This document shows, in pieces, positions 1-7,455 of a DNA stretch of 64,000 nt. The stretch's first letter is position 1. The number at the start of each line of letters is the position of its first letter. The position numbers were made by a program, and so were the translations under genes. Source of the stretch: JAHCHG01 sp041394845 (lineage in GTDB: Bacteria > Acidobacteriota > Blastocatellia > Pyrinomonadales > Pyrinomonadaceae); contig JAWKHL010000005.1 of assembly GCA_041394845.1 (NCBI GenBank), forward strand, positions 248,001 through 312,000, in the 5' to 3' direction. The notes beneath the pieces were generated by a model. The model was not told the origin of the DNA. It made no database searches and saw nothing but the letters and a program-made list of their open reading frames with translations.

Positions 1-1
1 C

Positions 2-1213
2 GATCCGGCCAGATGCTGGATCGATCCTTTCACCGAAGAAACGACCATTTGTCTGATCGCCAACGTGGTCGAACCGATGACCAAAGAAGGTTACGGCCTG
101 GATCCCCGGTCGGTGGCCGTGAGGGCCGAAAGCTACCTCAAATTTACCGGCATTGCCGATACCGTTTTCGTCGGACCCGAAGCCGAATTTTTCGTCTTTG
201 ATTCGATTTCCTATCACAACGAGCAGCAATCGGCCGGTTATACCATCGATTCCGAAGAGGGGCATTGGAATTCCAGCAGAAAAGGCGATCTGGAATCCCC
301 GAATATGGGGTATCACATTCGTCCGAAAGAGGGTTACGTGCCGCTTTCCCCGATGGATTCCCTGATCGATCTGAGGAATTCAATTTCCGGAATACTGGGC
401 GAGGTCGGAATTCACGTCGAATGTCACCATCACGAGGTCGCCACGGCCGGACAGTGCGAGATCGACTTTAAGTTTTCCAATCTTCTGAACACGGCCGACA
501 ATCTGATGCTTTTTAAGTACATCGTCAAAAACACGGCCTACGCTCACGGCAAAACGGCGACCTTTATGCCCAAACCGATCTTCGGCGACAACGGTTCAGG
601 GATGCACTGCCACCAATCTCTCTGGAAAGACGGCGAACCGCTCTTCGGCGGCAACGAGTACGCCGGCCTCTCGGAGATGGCCAAGTTTTACATCGGAGGT
701 TTGCTCAAACACGCTCCGGCCTTGATCGCTTTCGCCGCGCCGACCACCAACAGCTACAAACGACTGGTTCCCGGCTTTGAGGCTCCGGTCAATCTGGCTT
801 ACTCGGCTCGCAACCGCTCGGCCGCCGTCCGGATCCCGATGTTTTCGCAATCCCCGAAAGCCAAGCGTTTGGAGTTCCGTCCGCCGGATCCGAGTTGCAA
901 CCCGTACCTGACCTTTGCCGCTCTGTTGATGGCCGGTCTGGACGGGATCCAGAACCGGATCGATCCCGGTGAACCGCTCGACAAGGACATTTACGATCTG
1001 TCGCCCGAGGAATTAAAAGACGTTCCGAGTTTGCCCGGCAGTCTCGAACAAGCGCTTAACGCTTTGGAGAACGACAATGAATTTCTGCTCAAAGGCGATG
1101 TTTTCACGCCCCATATGATCGAACGCTGGATCAATTACAAACGCGACAACGAGGTCAACAAACTTCGTCTGCGTCCGCATCCGCTCGAATTTTCGATGTA
1201 TTTCGATATTTGA
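2..1213 (+). CDS. glnA: Glutamine synthetase type I (5' end cut by window)
   Basis: This enzyme makes glutamine from glutamate, ammonia and ATP in the cytoplasm. The reading frame is open from base 2, so the gene starts before the window. A GTG at 65 is internal and is not the start. About 403 codons are visible out of a usual 470. Seen: the ATP-binding stretch NGSGMHCHQSLW, the glutamate-binding block around KRLVPGFEAPVN and RNRSAA, and the RPPDPSCNPYL block. The adenylylation loop reads IYDLSPEE, with its tyrosine codon at 992-994. That matches the NLYDLPPEE loop of GSI-beta enzymes, so control by reversible adenylylation is likely (family knowledge). A hairpin terminator follows at 1235. 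The family call is very secure. Confidence 0.97.
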   Translation, partial: DPARCWIDPFTEETTICLIANVVEPMTKEGYGLDPRSVAVRAESYLKFTGIADTVFVGPEAEFFVFDSISYHNEQQSAGYTIDSEEGHWNSSRKGDLESPNMGYHIRPKEGYVPLSPMDSLIDLRNSISGILGEVGIHVECHHHEVATAGQCEIDFKFSNLLNTADNLMLFKYIVKNTAYAHGKTATFMPKPIFGDNGSGMHCHQSLWKDGEPLFGGNEYAGLSEMAKFYIGGLLKHAPALIAFAAPTTNSYKRLVPGFEAPVNLAYSARNRSAAVRIPMFSQSPKAKRLEFRPPDPSCNPYLTFAALLMAGLDGIQNRIDPGEPLDKDIYDLSPEELKDVPSLPGSLEQALNALENDNEFLLKGDVFTPHMIERWINYKRDNEVNKLRLRPHPLEFSMYFDI

Positions 1214-1234
1214 TCGGCGAACGGAAATTTTCGG

Positions 1235-1272
1235 AAGCAGTGGGCATCGGTTGATTTGCCCACTGCTTTAAT
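1235..1272 (+). terminator. Probable terminator after glnA
   Basis: An 11-bp perfect stem (1235-1245 pairing with 1258-1268) with a 12-nt loop lies 21 bases after the glnA stop and is followed by a short TAATTTT run. The T-tract is modest. The rest of the gap up to 1412 shows no gene. Confidence 0.6.
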
Positions 1273-1412
1273 TTTGACTTAAACTTTTGTTGAAAAAAGA
1301 GCGAACCGATCGTCATTTCGCGGAGCATCCGGGACGGCGTGATTTTCAAAATGATCGATTCTTTATGGCCGCAGGTGAAGGAGAATCTGAAGAATAAAAT
1401 GAGGAGTAAGAG

Positions 1413-1961
1413 ATGAAAAAAATCGCATTTATTTTGATCTTGGCGTTTTGTTGGGCCGGGTGTTCGTCTTCGGCCGATTCCGCCCATGATAAAAATTCGG
1501 TCAATGCCGGCAACGGGGCCAACACGGGAGAAGGATCAAACACGACCGGACAAATGGTTCCCTATAACGGGGTCGATCCCGAAGCCTTTAACGGAAATAC
1601 ATCCAACGTGCGGGTGGTCGAGGTGCCGGAGGAAAAACAGAAGACCAAATTCGACTCCCGCCCCGCCCCGGACCAGTCCGAGTTTAGTACGACGATGAAT
1701 AAAAAAGGGGAGGTGCTCGAAACCCGAACCTTCAAGGATCACCCGCAAATTCTAAAGATCGAGCGAAAAACCGCCGGAAAGGAAAACTCCCTCAAAGTTT
1801 ATTTGAAAAACGGAAAGGTTTACGATCTTTCCGAAGAAAAAGTGCCGAATTTCCGGGTCGCGGCCCCGCAAAATATTTTGATCGCCATCGGGGTAACCCC
1901 GAAACCCGAAGCCAAACCGAAGCCCGAAGGTGAAACCGAGAAGAAAAAGGAGGGGCAATAG
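1413..1961 (+). CDS. Small lipoprotein, unknown function
   Basis: This 182-residue protein has a lipoprotein signal: MKK, a hydrophobic core, then the lipobox WAGC with the acylated cysteine at about residue 17. An Asn/Gly/Ser-rich linker follows, then an about 100-residue moderately charged domain, and a Lys/Pro/Glu-rich tail (KPEAKPKPEG, EKKKEG). The ATG at 1413 is preceded by AGGAG about 8 bases upstream, which supports the start. No family is recognised. It probably sits in the inner leaflet of the outer membrane or on the periplasmic face of the inner membrane. It stands alone between glnA and a small CPCC protein. Confidence 0.8.
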   Translation: MKKIAFILILAFCWAGCSSSADSAHDKNSVNAGNGANTGEGSNTTGQMVPYNGVDPEAFNGNTSNVRVVEVPEEKQKTKFDSRPAPDQSEFSTTMNKKGEVLETRTFKDHPQILKIERKTAGKENSLKVYLKNGKVYDLSEEKVPNFRVAAPQNILIAIGVTPKPEAKPKPEGETEKKKEGQ

Positions 1962-2096
1962 GCCCCGATTTGTTTCAAAAGTGTCCGTAAATTTAGGGTT
2001 CAGGTGAGAAATGGTTGAAAAAACGGAGAAAAAAAACGGTTCGGGCCTTTTTCGAACCCGCCGGTAAAACAATTTGGAGTATAATTCTTTACTGTT

Positions 2097-2381
2097 ATGG
2101 AAAAAATCAGCGTTATTTGTCCCTGCTGCGAAGCGACCCTAACCATTGACGGAACCACCGGCGCCATTTTGGCACACGAGGAAAAAAAGAAGGTCCACGG
2201 TTCTTTTGAGGATCTGAAGGGCGAACTCGATAAACAAAAGGAACTCCGCGAGAAACTGTTCGCTCAGGAAATGTCATCCCAGAAAGACCGCGAGCGTCTT
2301 CTGGAAGAAAAATTTCAGGAAGCTAAGAAAAGAGCTCAGGATTTGGACAAACCGTTCAAAAATCCGCTGGACTTTGATTAA
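2097..2381 (+). CDS. Small CPCC-motif protein, unknown
   Basis: This 94-residue cytoplasmic protein has no signal peptide. The N-terminus carries a CPCC motif (residues 9-12) in a short beta-like segment, VICPCCEATLTID, resembling half of a zinc ribbon. The rest is strongly charged and predicted coiled-coil (many E/K/Q, such as QKDRERLLEEKFQEAKKR). With only two to three cysteines, zinc could be bound only by a dimer. A TATAAT hexamer lies at 2080-2085, implying a very short leader. Function unknown. Confidence 0.7.
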   Translation: MEKISVICPCCEATLTIDGTTGAILAHEEKKKVHGSFEDLKGELDKQKELREKLFAQEMSSQKDRERLLEEKFQEAKKRAQDLDKPFKNPLDFD

Positions 2382-2519
2382 AACGGAGCGGGGGTTTTAA
2401 TTTAGGGGCAAGAGTCGTTGCCCGCCCCGGAAAACCGGGAAAATCCCGAACGATTGATAAATAAGGTAAAATCCAAAGATAAATACTGCGGTTTTTAAGG
2501 TTTTTAATTTTACGGGATT

Positions 2520-2600
2520 TCAGATCTCAGATTTCAAATCTCACAAAAGGTTTGGGTTTTCAGCGATCTATTCTGAGATTTGAGATCTTAAAGATCAGAA
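2520..2600. repeat. Intergenic direct/inverted short repeats
   Basis: The 246-base gap between 2382 and 2627 contains repeated blocks of the type AGATCTCA / AAATCTCA with an inverted copy, TGAGATTTGAGATCT, at 2575-2589. These could fold into a hairpin. The composition resembles the AATCC/AAATC heptad-like repeat seen inside the isoaspartyl peptidase gene near 13.95 kb. No gene is seen in the gap. Confidence 0.45.
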
Positions 2601-2627
2601 AACTTAAAAACGAAGCAATAAAGTTTT

Positions 2628-3842
2628 GTGGAAAAAATAACCTACTACTGCCAAAAATGTCGCGCTGCCAACGATCCCGGCGAAGTCAATTGCTGGCAAT
2701 GCGGCACTCGTCTGATGCTGGTTGTATTTCCGCCTTCGGTGCGCCACGAAGAGGGAATTGTTCCGTCATTTTACGAGGATCATCTGCTGGAAAGGGTTTC
2801 TTTGCTGGAACTGCGGTTGGCTCAGGTGACCGAACAACTGGCGATGGCCTATGAGTTTATCCAGCGCGAGATCAAATCTTTTCAACGGGATCACGTTTTG
2901 ATGCAGTCATTTTTCGAGACTTTGGAGAGAGTGAATCCCGATTTTTCGGAACTCCTCAGCCGGGAATGCATTGAGATTTACGGCGAAAAAAATGCGATCC
3001 GGGCGAACGAGGACAAAAAACTGCTGGAACTGCGGGAAATTCTCGGACGACACGAAAATCCGCAGACCGAACTTTTCACTCATCTGGTTCGTGAGGGGAT
3101 TCGGCTTCTGGAGGAAGATGAGGAAAAACAAGGCTTTCGAACTTTGGATCGGGCCGTTTTGCTTTCGCCGAAAAACGCACCTCTGCTGGTTTTTATCGCC
3201 AAGAAACAGTTCGGAGCGGAAAAATTCGACGAGGCCCGGGAAAATCTGGAGAAGGCTTTTGAGATCGCCCCTCATGACCCGCAAATCCTTCTGCTTCTCG
3301 GCGTCCTTTACGCCGACCGGGGAATGGCCGAAAAGGCCCGCAAATTGCTGAGCGTGTTGGCCAACGACCCCCAAACCGCCGTTTGCGTCAATCTGATTTG
3401 GGGAGTCCTGGCCGCTTTTGAAGAGAACTGGACCGAATCGCTGGCGGCTTTGAAAGAATCTCTCGGGAAAAATGATATTCCGGAAATTCACTATCTGATC
3501 GGCTCGGTCTATTATCAACTGGGTCGGCGAAAATCGGCCATCCGGCATTTGAAAAAAGCCATCGAGGAGGATCTGCGGTTTTCCGACGCCTGGTTTATGC
3601 TGAGTTTGATCTATCAAAGTCTGAACAGAACGGAAAAGGCAAAACAGGCCCGGCAAGCCGCCCTTGAGGCCAGAGAAGCCGGGGCCCAATGTCTGGAGTT
3701 TTTGAAGAGGGAAAACGAAATTCTGCCGGAAAAAGCGCTTCCTTTTGTCCATTTCAACCGGGAAAACAAAAGACTCCTATCGCAGGGATCTTTGCGCCTG
3801 AACAAGTTTTTCCGGGAAAATATTTTTAAGGCCGTGGAATAG
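2628..3842 (+). CDS. Zinc-ribbon and TPR-repeat protein
   Basis: This 404-residue cytoplasmic protein starts at a GTG. A four-cysteine zinc ribbon (CQKC ... CWQC, residues about 7-26) is followed by a helical or coiled-coil region (about 45-150), then a series of TPR-like helix pairs (about 160-370) with motifs such as ARENLEKAFEIAPHDPQILL and AIRHLKKAIEEDLRFSDAW. TPR arrays mediate protein-protein contacts. The zinc ribbon could bind nucleic acid or a partner protein. There is no catalytic domain, and the partner is unknown. The start is less certain because no clear Shine-Dalgarno precedes the GTG. Confidence 0.8.
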   Translation: MEKITYYCQKCRAANDPGEVNCWQCGTRLMLVVFPPSVRHEEGIVPSFYEDHLLERVSLLELRLAQVTEQLAMAYEFIQREIKSFQRDHVLMQSFFETLERVNPDFSELLSRECIEIYGEKNAIRANEDKKLLELREILGRHENPQTELFTHLVREGIRLLEEDEEKQGFRTLDRAVLLSPKNAPLLVFIAKKQFGAEKFDEARENLEKAFEIAPHDPQILLLLGVLYADRGMAEKARKLLSVLANDPQTAVCVNLIWGVLAAFEENWTESLAALKESLGKNDIPEIHYLIGSVYYQLGRRKSAIRHLKKAIEEDLRFSDAWFMLSLIYQSLNRTEKAKQARQAALEAREAGAQCLEFLKRENEILPEKALPFVHFNRENKRLLSQGSLRLNKFFRENIFKAVE

Positions 3843-3915
3843 AAAAAACGATTTTGGGTATTAAAAGGCCGGTTTGTCCGATAGGAATAAAAAAGCGATA
3901 AATTGCCGGAAAATC

Positions 3916-4620
3916 ATGAAATATCTTATCTTGCCAGCCGTTTTTCTGACGGCTTTTTCAACGGGTTTCGGCGGAGGTTTTGTTCGACGAAGCCAACCGT
4001 CCCGCCCGAAAGTTGTCGTAAAGCGGGCCGGGGGAGAAAGGGAGGCCGTTGAGAAAACGGAAAAATTGATTGGAGAGATCATTCCGGCTTCCTTTCCCGA
4101 ACTCGAAGGGGCGAAAATAAAAGTCAAACTCTTTAAGAGCAAATCCAATTACTTCAAATCGAGATTTTCAACTTTCCGTTTTCTGACCTTTCGGGAGATG
4201 AGATATTTGATCTACGTCAATCCGGCGGTTTTTGAAAAAAATGCTCCGGAAGAGGGAATTCGGGCGATCCTCGCCCATGAACTTTCTCACGTTTTATATT
4301 ACCGCCGGAAAAACCGGCTGGAATTGATCGGACTGATCGGTTTGACGGATCGCAGTTTTACGGCGAAATTCGAACGAAAGACCGATCTCGAAGCGATCAA
4401 AAGAGGTTACGGCGCGGGATTAAAACAATACCGGAGATGGCTTTATGATAATGTTCCCGCGAAAGATCTGGAGGGCAAGAAAAGAGATTACTTTTCGCCC
4501 GAAGAGATCGATCTGATCCTGGAGATCGCGGGGAAGAAACCGGAGATATTTGAGGTTTGGAAGCGGGACACACCGCGAAATGTCGGCGAACTGAGAAAAA
4601 TCTCGGAGAGCATCAAATAA
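3916..4620 (+). CDS. Exported HEXXH zinc metallopeptidase-like protein
   Basis: The protein is about 234 residues from the ATG at 3916. A TTG at 3874 would put 14 polar residues ahead of the signal peptide and is less likely. The signal peptide is MKYLILPAVFLTAFS. The zinc motif HELSH is at residues about 121-125, preceded by AILA as in gluzincin active-site helices. A downstream ERKTDLEAI segment could supply the third ligand, as in M48-like enzymes. The fold is probably a small M48/SprT-like peptidase, and the substrate is unknown. The stop codon directly abuts the pyrF ATG (TAA-ATG), so the two are probably co-transcribed and translationally coupled. Confidence 0.78.
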   Translation: MKYLILPAVFLTAFSTGFGGGFVRRSQPSRPKVVVKRAGGEREAVEKTEKLIGEIIPASFPELEGAKIKVKLFKSKSNYFKSRFSTFRFLTFREMRYLIYVNPAVFEKNAPEEGIRAILAHELSHVLYYRRKNRLELIGLIGLTDRSFTAKFERKTDLEAIKRGYGAGLKQYRRWLYDNVPAKDLEGKKRDYFSPEEIDLILEIAGKKPEIFEVWKRDTPRNVGELRKISESIK

Positions 4621-5337
4621 ATGGGAAAAGAGAAAATAATCGTAGCGCTGGACGTGCCGACGGCAACCGAAGCCCGGCGGCATATTGCTGATTTGAAAGA
4701 GTTTGTCGGGGCTTTTAAGATCGGCTTACAACTATTTACTTCGGCCGGAGCATCTTTCGTCAAGGAGGTCGTGGAGGCCGGGATCAAGGTTTTTCTGGAT
4801 GTTAAATTTCACGATATTCCGAATACCGTGGCTCTGGCCTCGGCCGAGGTGGCCCGTCTGGGGGTCTGGATGTTTAACGTTCACGCTCTCGGGGGCGGGG
4901 AAATGCTCCGGCGGACGGTCGAAGAAGTTTCGGAGGTTTGTCAAAAGGAGGGGCTCGTTACTCCGAAAATTATCGGAGTAACGGTTTTAACCAGTTCCAA
5001 TCAATATACTTTGCGGGAAACCGGGATCGAAAAAGAAATTGATCAACAGGTTTTAAATTTGGCTCAACTTACGGCAAAATGTGGTTTGGACGGCGTCGTA
5101 ATTTCGCCCAGGGAAATTGAAATGACCCGTTCGAAAGTGAAAAACGAGGACTTTTTGATAATAACTCCGGGAGTTCGTCCGGTTTTTGCAACGAATGATG
5201 ACCAAAAGCGTGTAATGACTCCGGGCGAAGCCGTCAGGGCAGGAACCGATTATCTGGTCATCGGTCGCCCGATCCTGAAAGCCGATGATAAAATTTCGGC
5301 TGTGGAGAAGATAATCCGGGAATTGGAAACCGCCTAG
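4621..5337 (+). CDS. pyrF: Orotidine 5'-phosphate decarboxylase
   Basis: This enzyme catalyses the last step of de novo UMP synthesis, OMP to UMP plus CO2, in the cytoplasm. At 238 residues it is the normal length for a bacterial class I OMPDC. Seen: the N-terminal IIVALDVP, the catalytic DVKFHDIPNT (the D-K-D triad of the family), the TPGVRP phosphate loop and the C-terminal VIGRPI. The gene begins immediately after the metallopeptidase stop and is followed after 15 bases by the DUF3108 gene, so the three look like one transcription unit. Confidence 0.97.
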   Translation: MGKEKIIVALDVPTATEARRHIADLKEFVGAFKIGLQLFTSAGASFVKEVVEAGIKVFLDVKFHDIPNTVALASAEVARLGVWMFNVHALGGGEMLRRTVEEVSEVCQKEGLVTPKIIGVTVLTSSNQYTLRETGIEKEIDQQVLNLAQLTAKCGLDGVVISPREIEMTRSKVKNEDFLIITPGVRPVFATNDDQKRVMTPGEAVRAGTDYLVIGRPILKADDKISAVEKIIRELETA

Positions 5338-5352
5338 ACGCGAAGATTGTTA

Positions 5353-6933
5353 ATGAAAAAAAATAAACTTGAAATCAAAAGCCTCAAACCGAAAAGTTTT
5401 TTTATCCGCACATGGTCGCGTCCGATCTGCCTTTTACTGATCCTTTTTTCGGTATCGCTCGCCCTTAATCTTACTTTGGCGCAGGAACATCTGCCGGTCA
5501 CCCGAGCCGCTCAGGCCAACGGGTTTCGGGTCGGCGAACGCCTGACCTATAACATTTCTTTCGGCAATTTTCGAAATGCCGCCTACGCCGAGACCTTTGT
5601 GGTCTCTCGCGGCAAACTGGAAGGGAAGGAAGCGGTCGAACTTCGGCTCAAGATAAGAACCAACGATTTTGTCAGCGCCGCTTTTTATCTGATCGATCAT
5701 TCGCGAACGACTTTTGCTTCAGCCGAAACCGGACTTCCCCTGTTCGTTCGAAAAACTTCAAGTGAAAGCGGATTGCCGCGCGAGACGATCCAGAATTATT
5801 TGAATTCGCCGACCGTCGATTACGACTTGCTGTCGCTCATTTATCAGGCTCGAAAGATCGGGGGAATCGGAAATTTCCCGCTGGTCGAAGACGAGAAAAA
5901 TTACACGGTTGTTTTCCAAAACACGGTCAGCGAACAGGTAAAGACAGATGCCGGTGATTTCGACACCAGCGTTTCGACCGTTTCGAGCGAATATCTGACG
6001 GAAAAAGGGATCAAGGACCTGCGAATAAATTTCAGTCAGGATGAAAACCGGATACCGGTTCTGGTTCGTTTTAAAACCGAGAAGGGGGAATTCCGGGCGG
6101 AACTCGCCAGCCTCTCGATCATCGAACCGGAGGCTACGACCGAACCGACGCCGACGCCGACGCCCCCGCCGACGCCTGTGGTTACTCCCAAACCCGTGCC
6201 GACGGCGACGCCATATCCCGAAAACCAACCCCTTTCCCCGGATCTTCCATTTCAATTGGGAGAAACCCTCGAATACAAAGTGACGGTCGGCGGACAGCAG
6301 TTCGGTTTAATTACGCTTCAGGCAAAAGAGCGGACCCTTTTCCGGAATGAGGACAGTCTGTTGCTGACGGCCCGCGTGACCGGAATTGATCAGGGAAATC
6401 AGATCTTTAAATTGAACGACGGAATAATGGCCCGGGTAAATCCGGAATCGATCGCTCCGCAATGGATCGAACTTAATTTGAGCGGAGCCCTGGGTCAGTA
6501 CAATCAGGTGGTTCAGTTCGATCAGCGGGCCGGGACCGCCACTTTTAACGGAAAGATTTTTCCGGACGTGCCGGTCGGAACCCACAGCATCTTATCACTG
6601 GCGTACGCAATTCGTTCGTTTAATTTGAAAAAGAGCAAAGATCCGACCAATCCCGTAAACGATACCAGGGTGGCGGTTTTTATCAACGACCGCGCCTACG
6701 TTTTTATTCTTCGCCCCAAAGACCCGGATTTGATCACTCTTCAGGATCGGAAAATTTCCGCTCAGGAAATCTCGATTACGACCGGAATCCCCGCCGTCGA
6801 TCGATTGAACATCCGACTCTGGCTTGGCACCGACCAAAAACGAACCCCTTTGCGTCTTTCGGCCGGCATTTATCAGGCCGATCTGATTTCGGAAAAGATC
6901 ATCCAGCTCCAGAAAACCGAACCGACCCCCTAA
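5353..6933 (+). CDS. Exported twin-DUF3108 protein
   Basis: The protein is 526 residues from the ATG at 5353; the TTG two codons earlier is unlikely. A long positively charged N-terminus precedes a signal peptide (PICLLLILFSVSLALN, cleavage near AQE). Two copies of a DUF3108-like domain follow: about residues 45-255 beginning FRVGERLTYNISFG, and about 295-515 beginning FQLGETLEYKVTVGG. They are joined by a Pro/Thr linker (PTPTPTPPPTP). DUF3108 proteins are periplasmic or outer-membrane proteins of unknown molecular role. The repeat suggests domain duplication. It is the last gene of the pyrF unit. Confidence 0.85.
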   Translation: MKKNKLEIKSLKPKSFFIRTWSRPICLLLILFSVSLALNLTLAQEHLPVTRAAQANGFRVGERLTYNISFGNFRNAAYAETFVVSRGKLEGKEAVELRLKIRTNDFVSAAFYLIDHSRTTFASAETGLPLFVRKTSSESGLPRETIQNYLNSPTVDYDLLSLIYQARKIGGIGNFPLVEDEKNYTVVFQNTVSEQVKTDAGDFDTSVSTVSSEYLTEKGIKDLRINFSQDENRIPVLVRFKTEKGEFRAELASLSIIEPEATTEPTPTPTPPPTPVVTPKPVPTATPYPENQPLSPDLPFQLGETLEYKVTVGGQQFGLITLQAKERTLFRNEDSLLLTARVTGIDQGNQIFKLNDGIMARVNPESIAPQWIELNLSGALGQYNQVVQFDQRAGTATFNGKIFPDVPVGTHSILSLAYAIRSFNLKKSKDPTNPVNDTRVAVFINDRAYVFILRPKDPDLITLQDRKISAQEISITTGIPAVDRLNIRLWLGTDQKRTPLRLSAGIYQADLISEKIIQLQKTEPTP

Positions 6934-7100
6934 AAGGTTAAAAAAGCACGGGTTTGAGTCTTGACAAAAACTAATAAGGTGCGGGAAACTTCGCCGATCT
7001 TGAATCCACTCAAACCGACCCGGGGAAAAACAGCTTTCCAAAGACATAATTCGGTTCCAAAAATCTTCGATGTGCCGGTTTCGAAAAAATAAACTATTGA

Positions 7101-7121
7101 AATTGAAATTTAATTTCAATT
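7101..7121. promoter_or_regulatory. Perfect palindrome, candidate metal-responsive operator of feoAB
   Basis: Ten-base arms AATTGAAATT and AATTTCAATT surround a single central T. The palindrome covers the -35 hexamer and the start of the spacer of the putative feo promoter, the usual place for a repressor site. It does not match the classical GATAAT-type Fur box, so the cognate regulator (Fur- or DtxR/MntR-like) is unknown. Confidence 0.6.
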
Positions 7122-7131
7122 AGACTACAAT
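7103..7131 (+). promoter_or_regulatory. Sigma70-type promoter of feoA-feoB
   Basis: TTGAAA at 7103-7108 and TACAAT at 7126-7131 are separated by 17 bases, with one mismatch from consensus in each hexamer. A leader of about 90 bases to the feoA start contains a second small inverted repeat (CGGTTCG-A-CGAACCG, 7138-7152). Confidence 0.6.
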
Positions 7132-7230
7132 TCTAACCGGTTCGACGAACCGTTTCCAGGGGGTTGGTTCAAGCAATTTGTTTAATTTGCTTTGAGCATA
7201 TTCCGAGAAAAGGAAAAAAGAGAAAAAGTG

Positions 7231-7455
7231 ATGACCCTAACAAATCTGCCGATCGGCGCAAAAGCCAAAGTTGTTGCAGTTCACGGAAACTCGGCCATAA
7301 CCAAACGCCTGATGGAAATGGGGGTCGTCCCCGGAGTTTCTTTAACAATGATCAAAACGGCTCCTTTCGGCGATCCCCTCGAAGTTCGCGTTCGGGGCTA
7401 TCATCTCGCCATGCGGCGCAACGAAGCGGACGTGATCGAAATCACCAGCGAATAA
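7231..7455 (+). CDS. feoA: Ferrous iron transport protein A
   Basis: FeoA is a small cytoplasmic SH3-like protein that binds and modulates FeoB. From the ATG at 7231 it is 74 residues, the normal FeoA size. A TTG at 7192 would add 13 charged residues with no counterpart in the family. A purine-rich AGGAAAAAAGAG precedes the start. Seen: the typical MTLTNLPIG start, RLMEMGVVPGV, FGDPLEVRVRGYHLAMRRNEA and terminal VIEI. Its TAA overlaps the feoB ATG (TAATG), which implies translational coupling. Confidence 0.93.
   Translation: MTLTNLPIGAKAKVVAVHGNSAITKRLMEMGVVPGVSLTMIKTAPFGDPLEVRVRGYHLAMRRNEADVIEITSE

Noticed and set aside
6120..6230. GC-rich CCGACGCCGACG tandem run as a possible regulatory repeat
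   Set aside because: It codes for the Pro/Thr linker between the two DUF3108 domains and is explained by the protein.
7164..7454. Open frame extending feoB 97 codons upstream, overlapping feoA
   Set aside because: The feoB ATG at 7455 overlaps the feoA stop in the usual TAATG way. The upstream part is an out-of-frame reading of feoA with no FeoB similarity.
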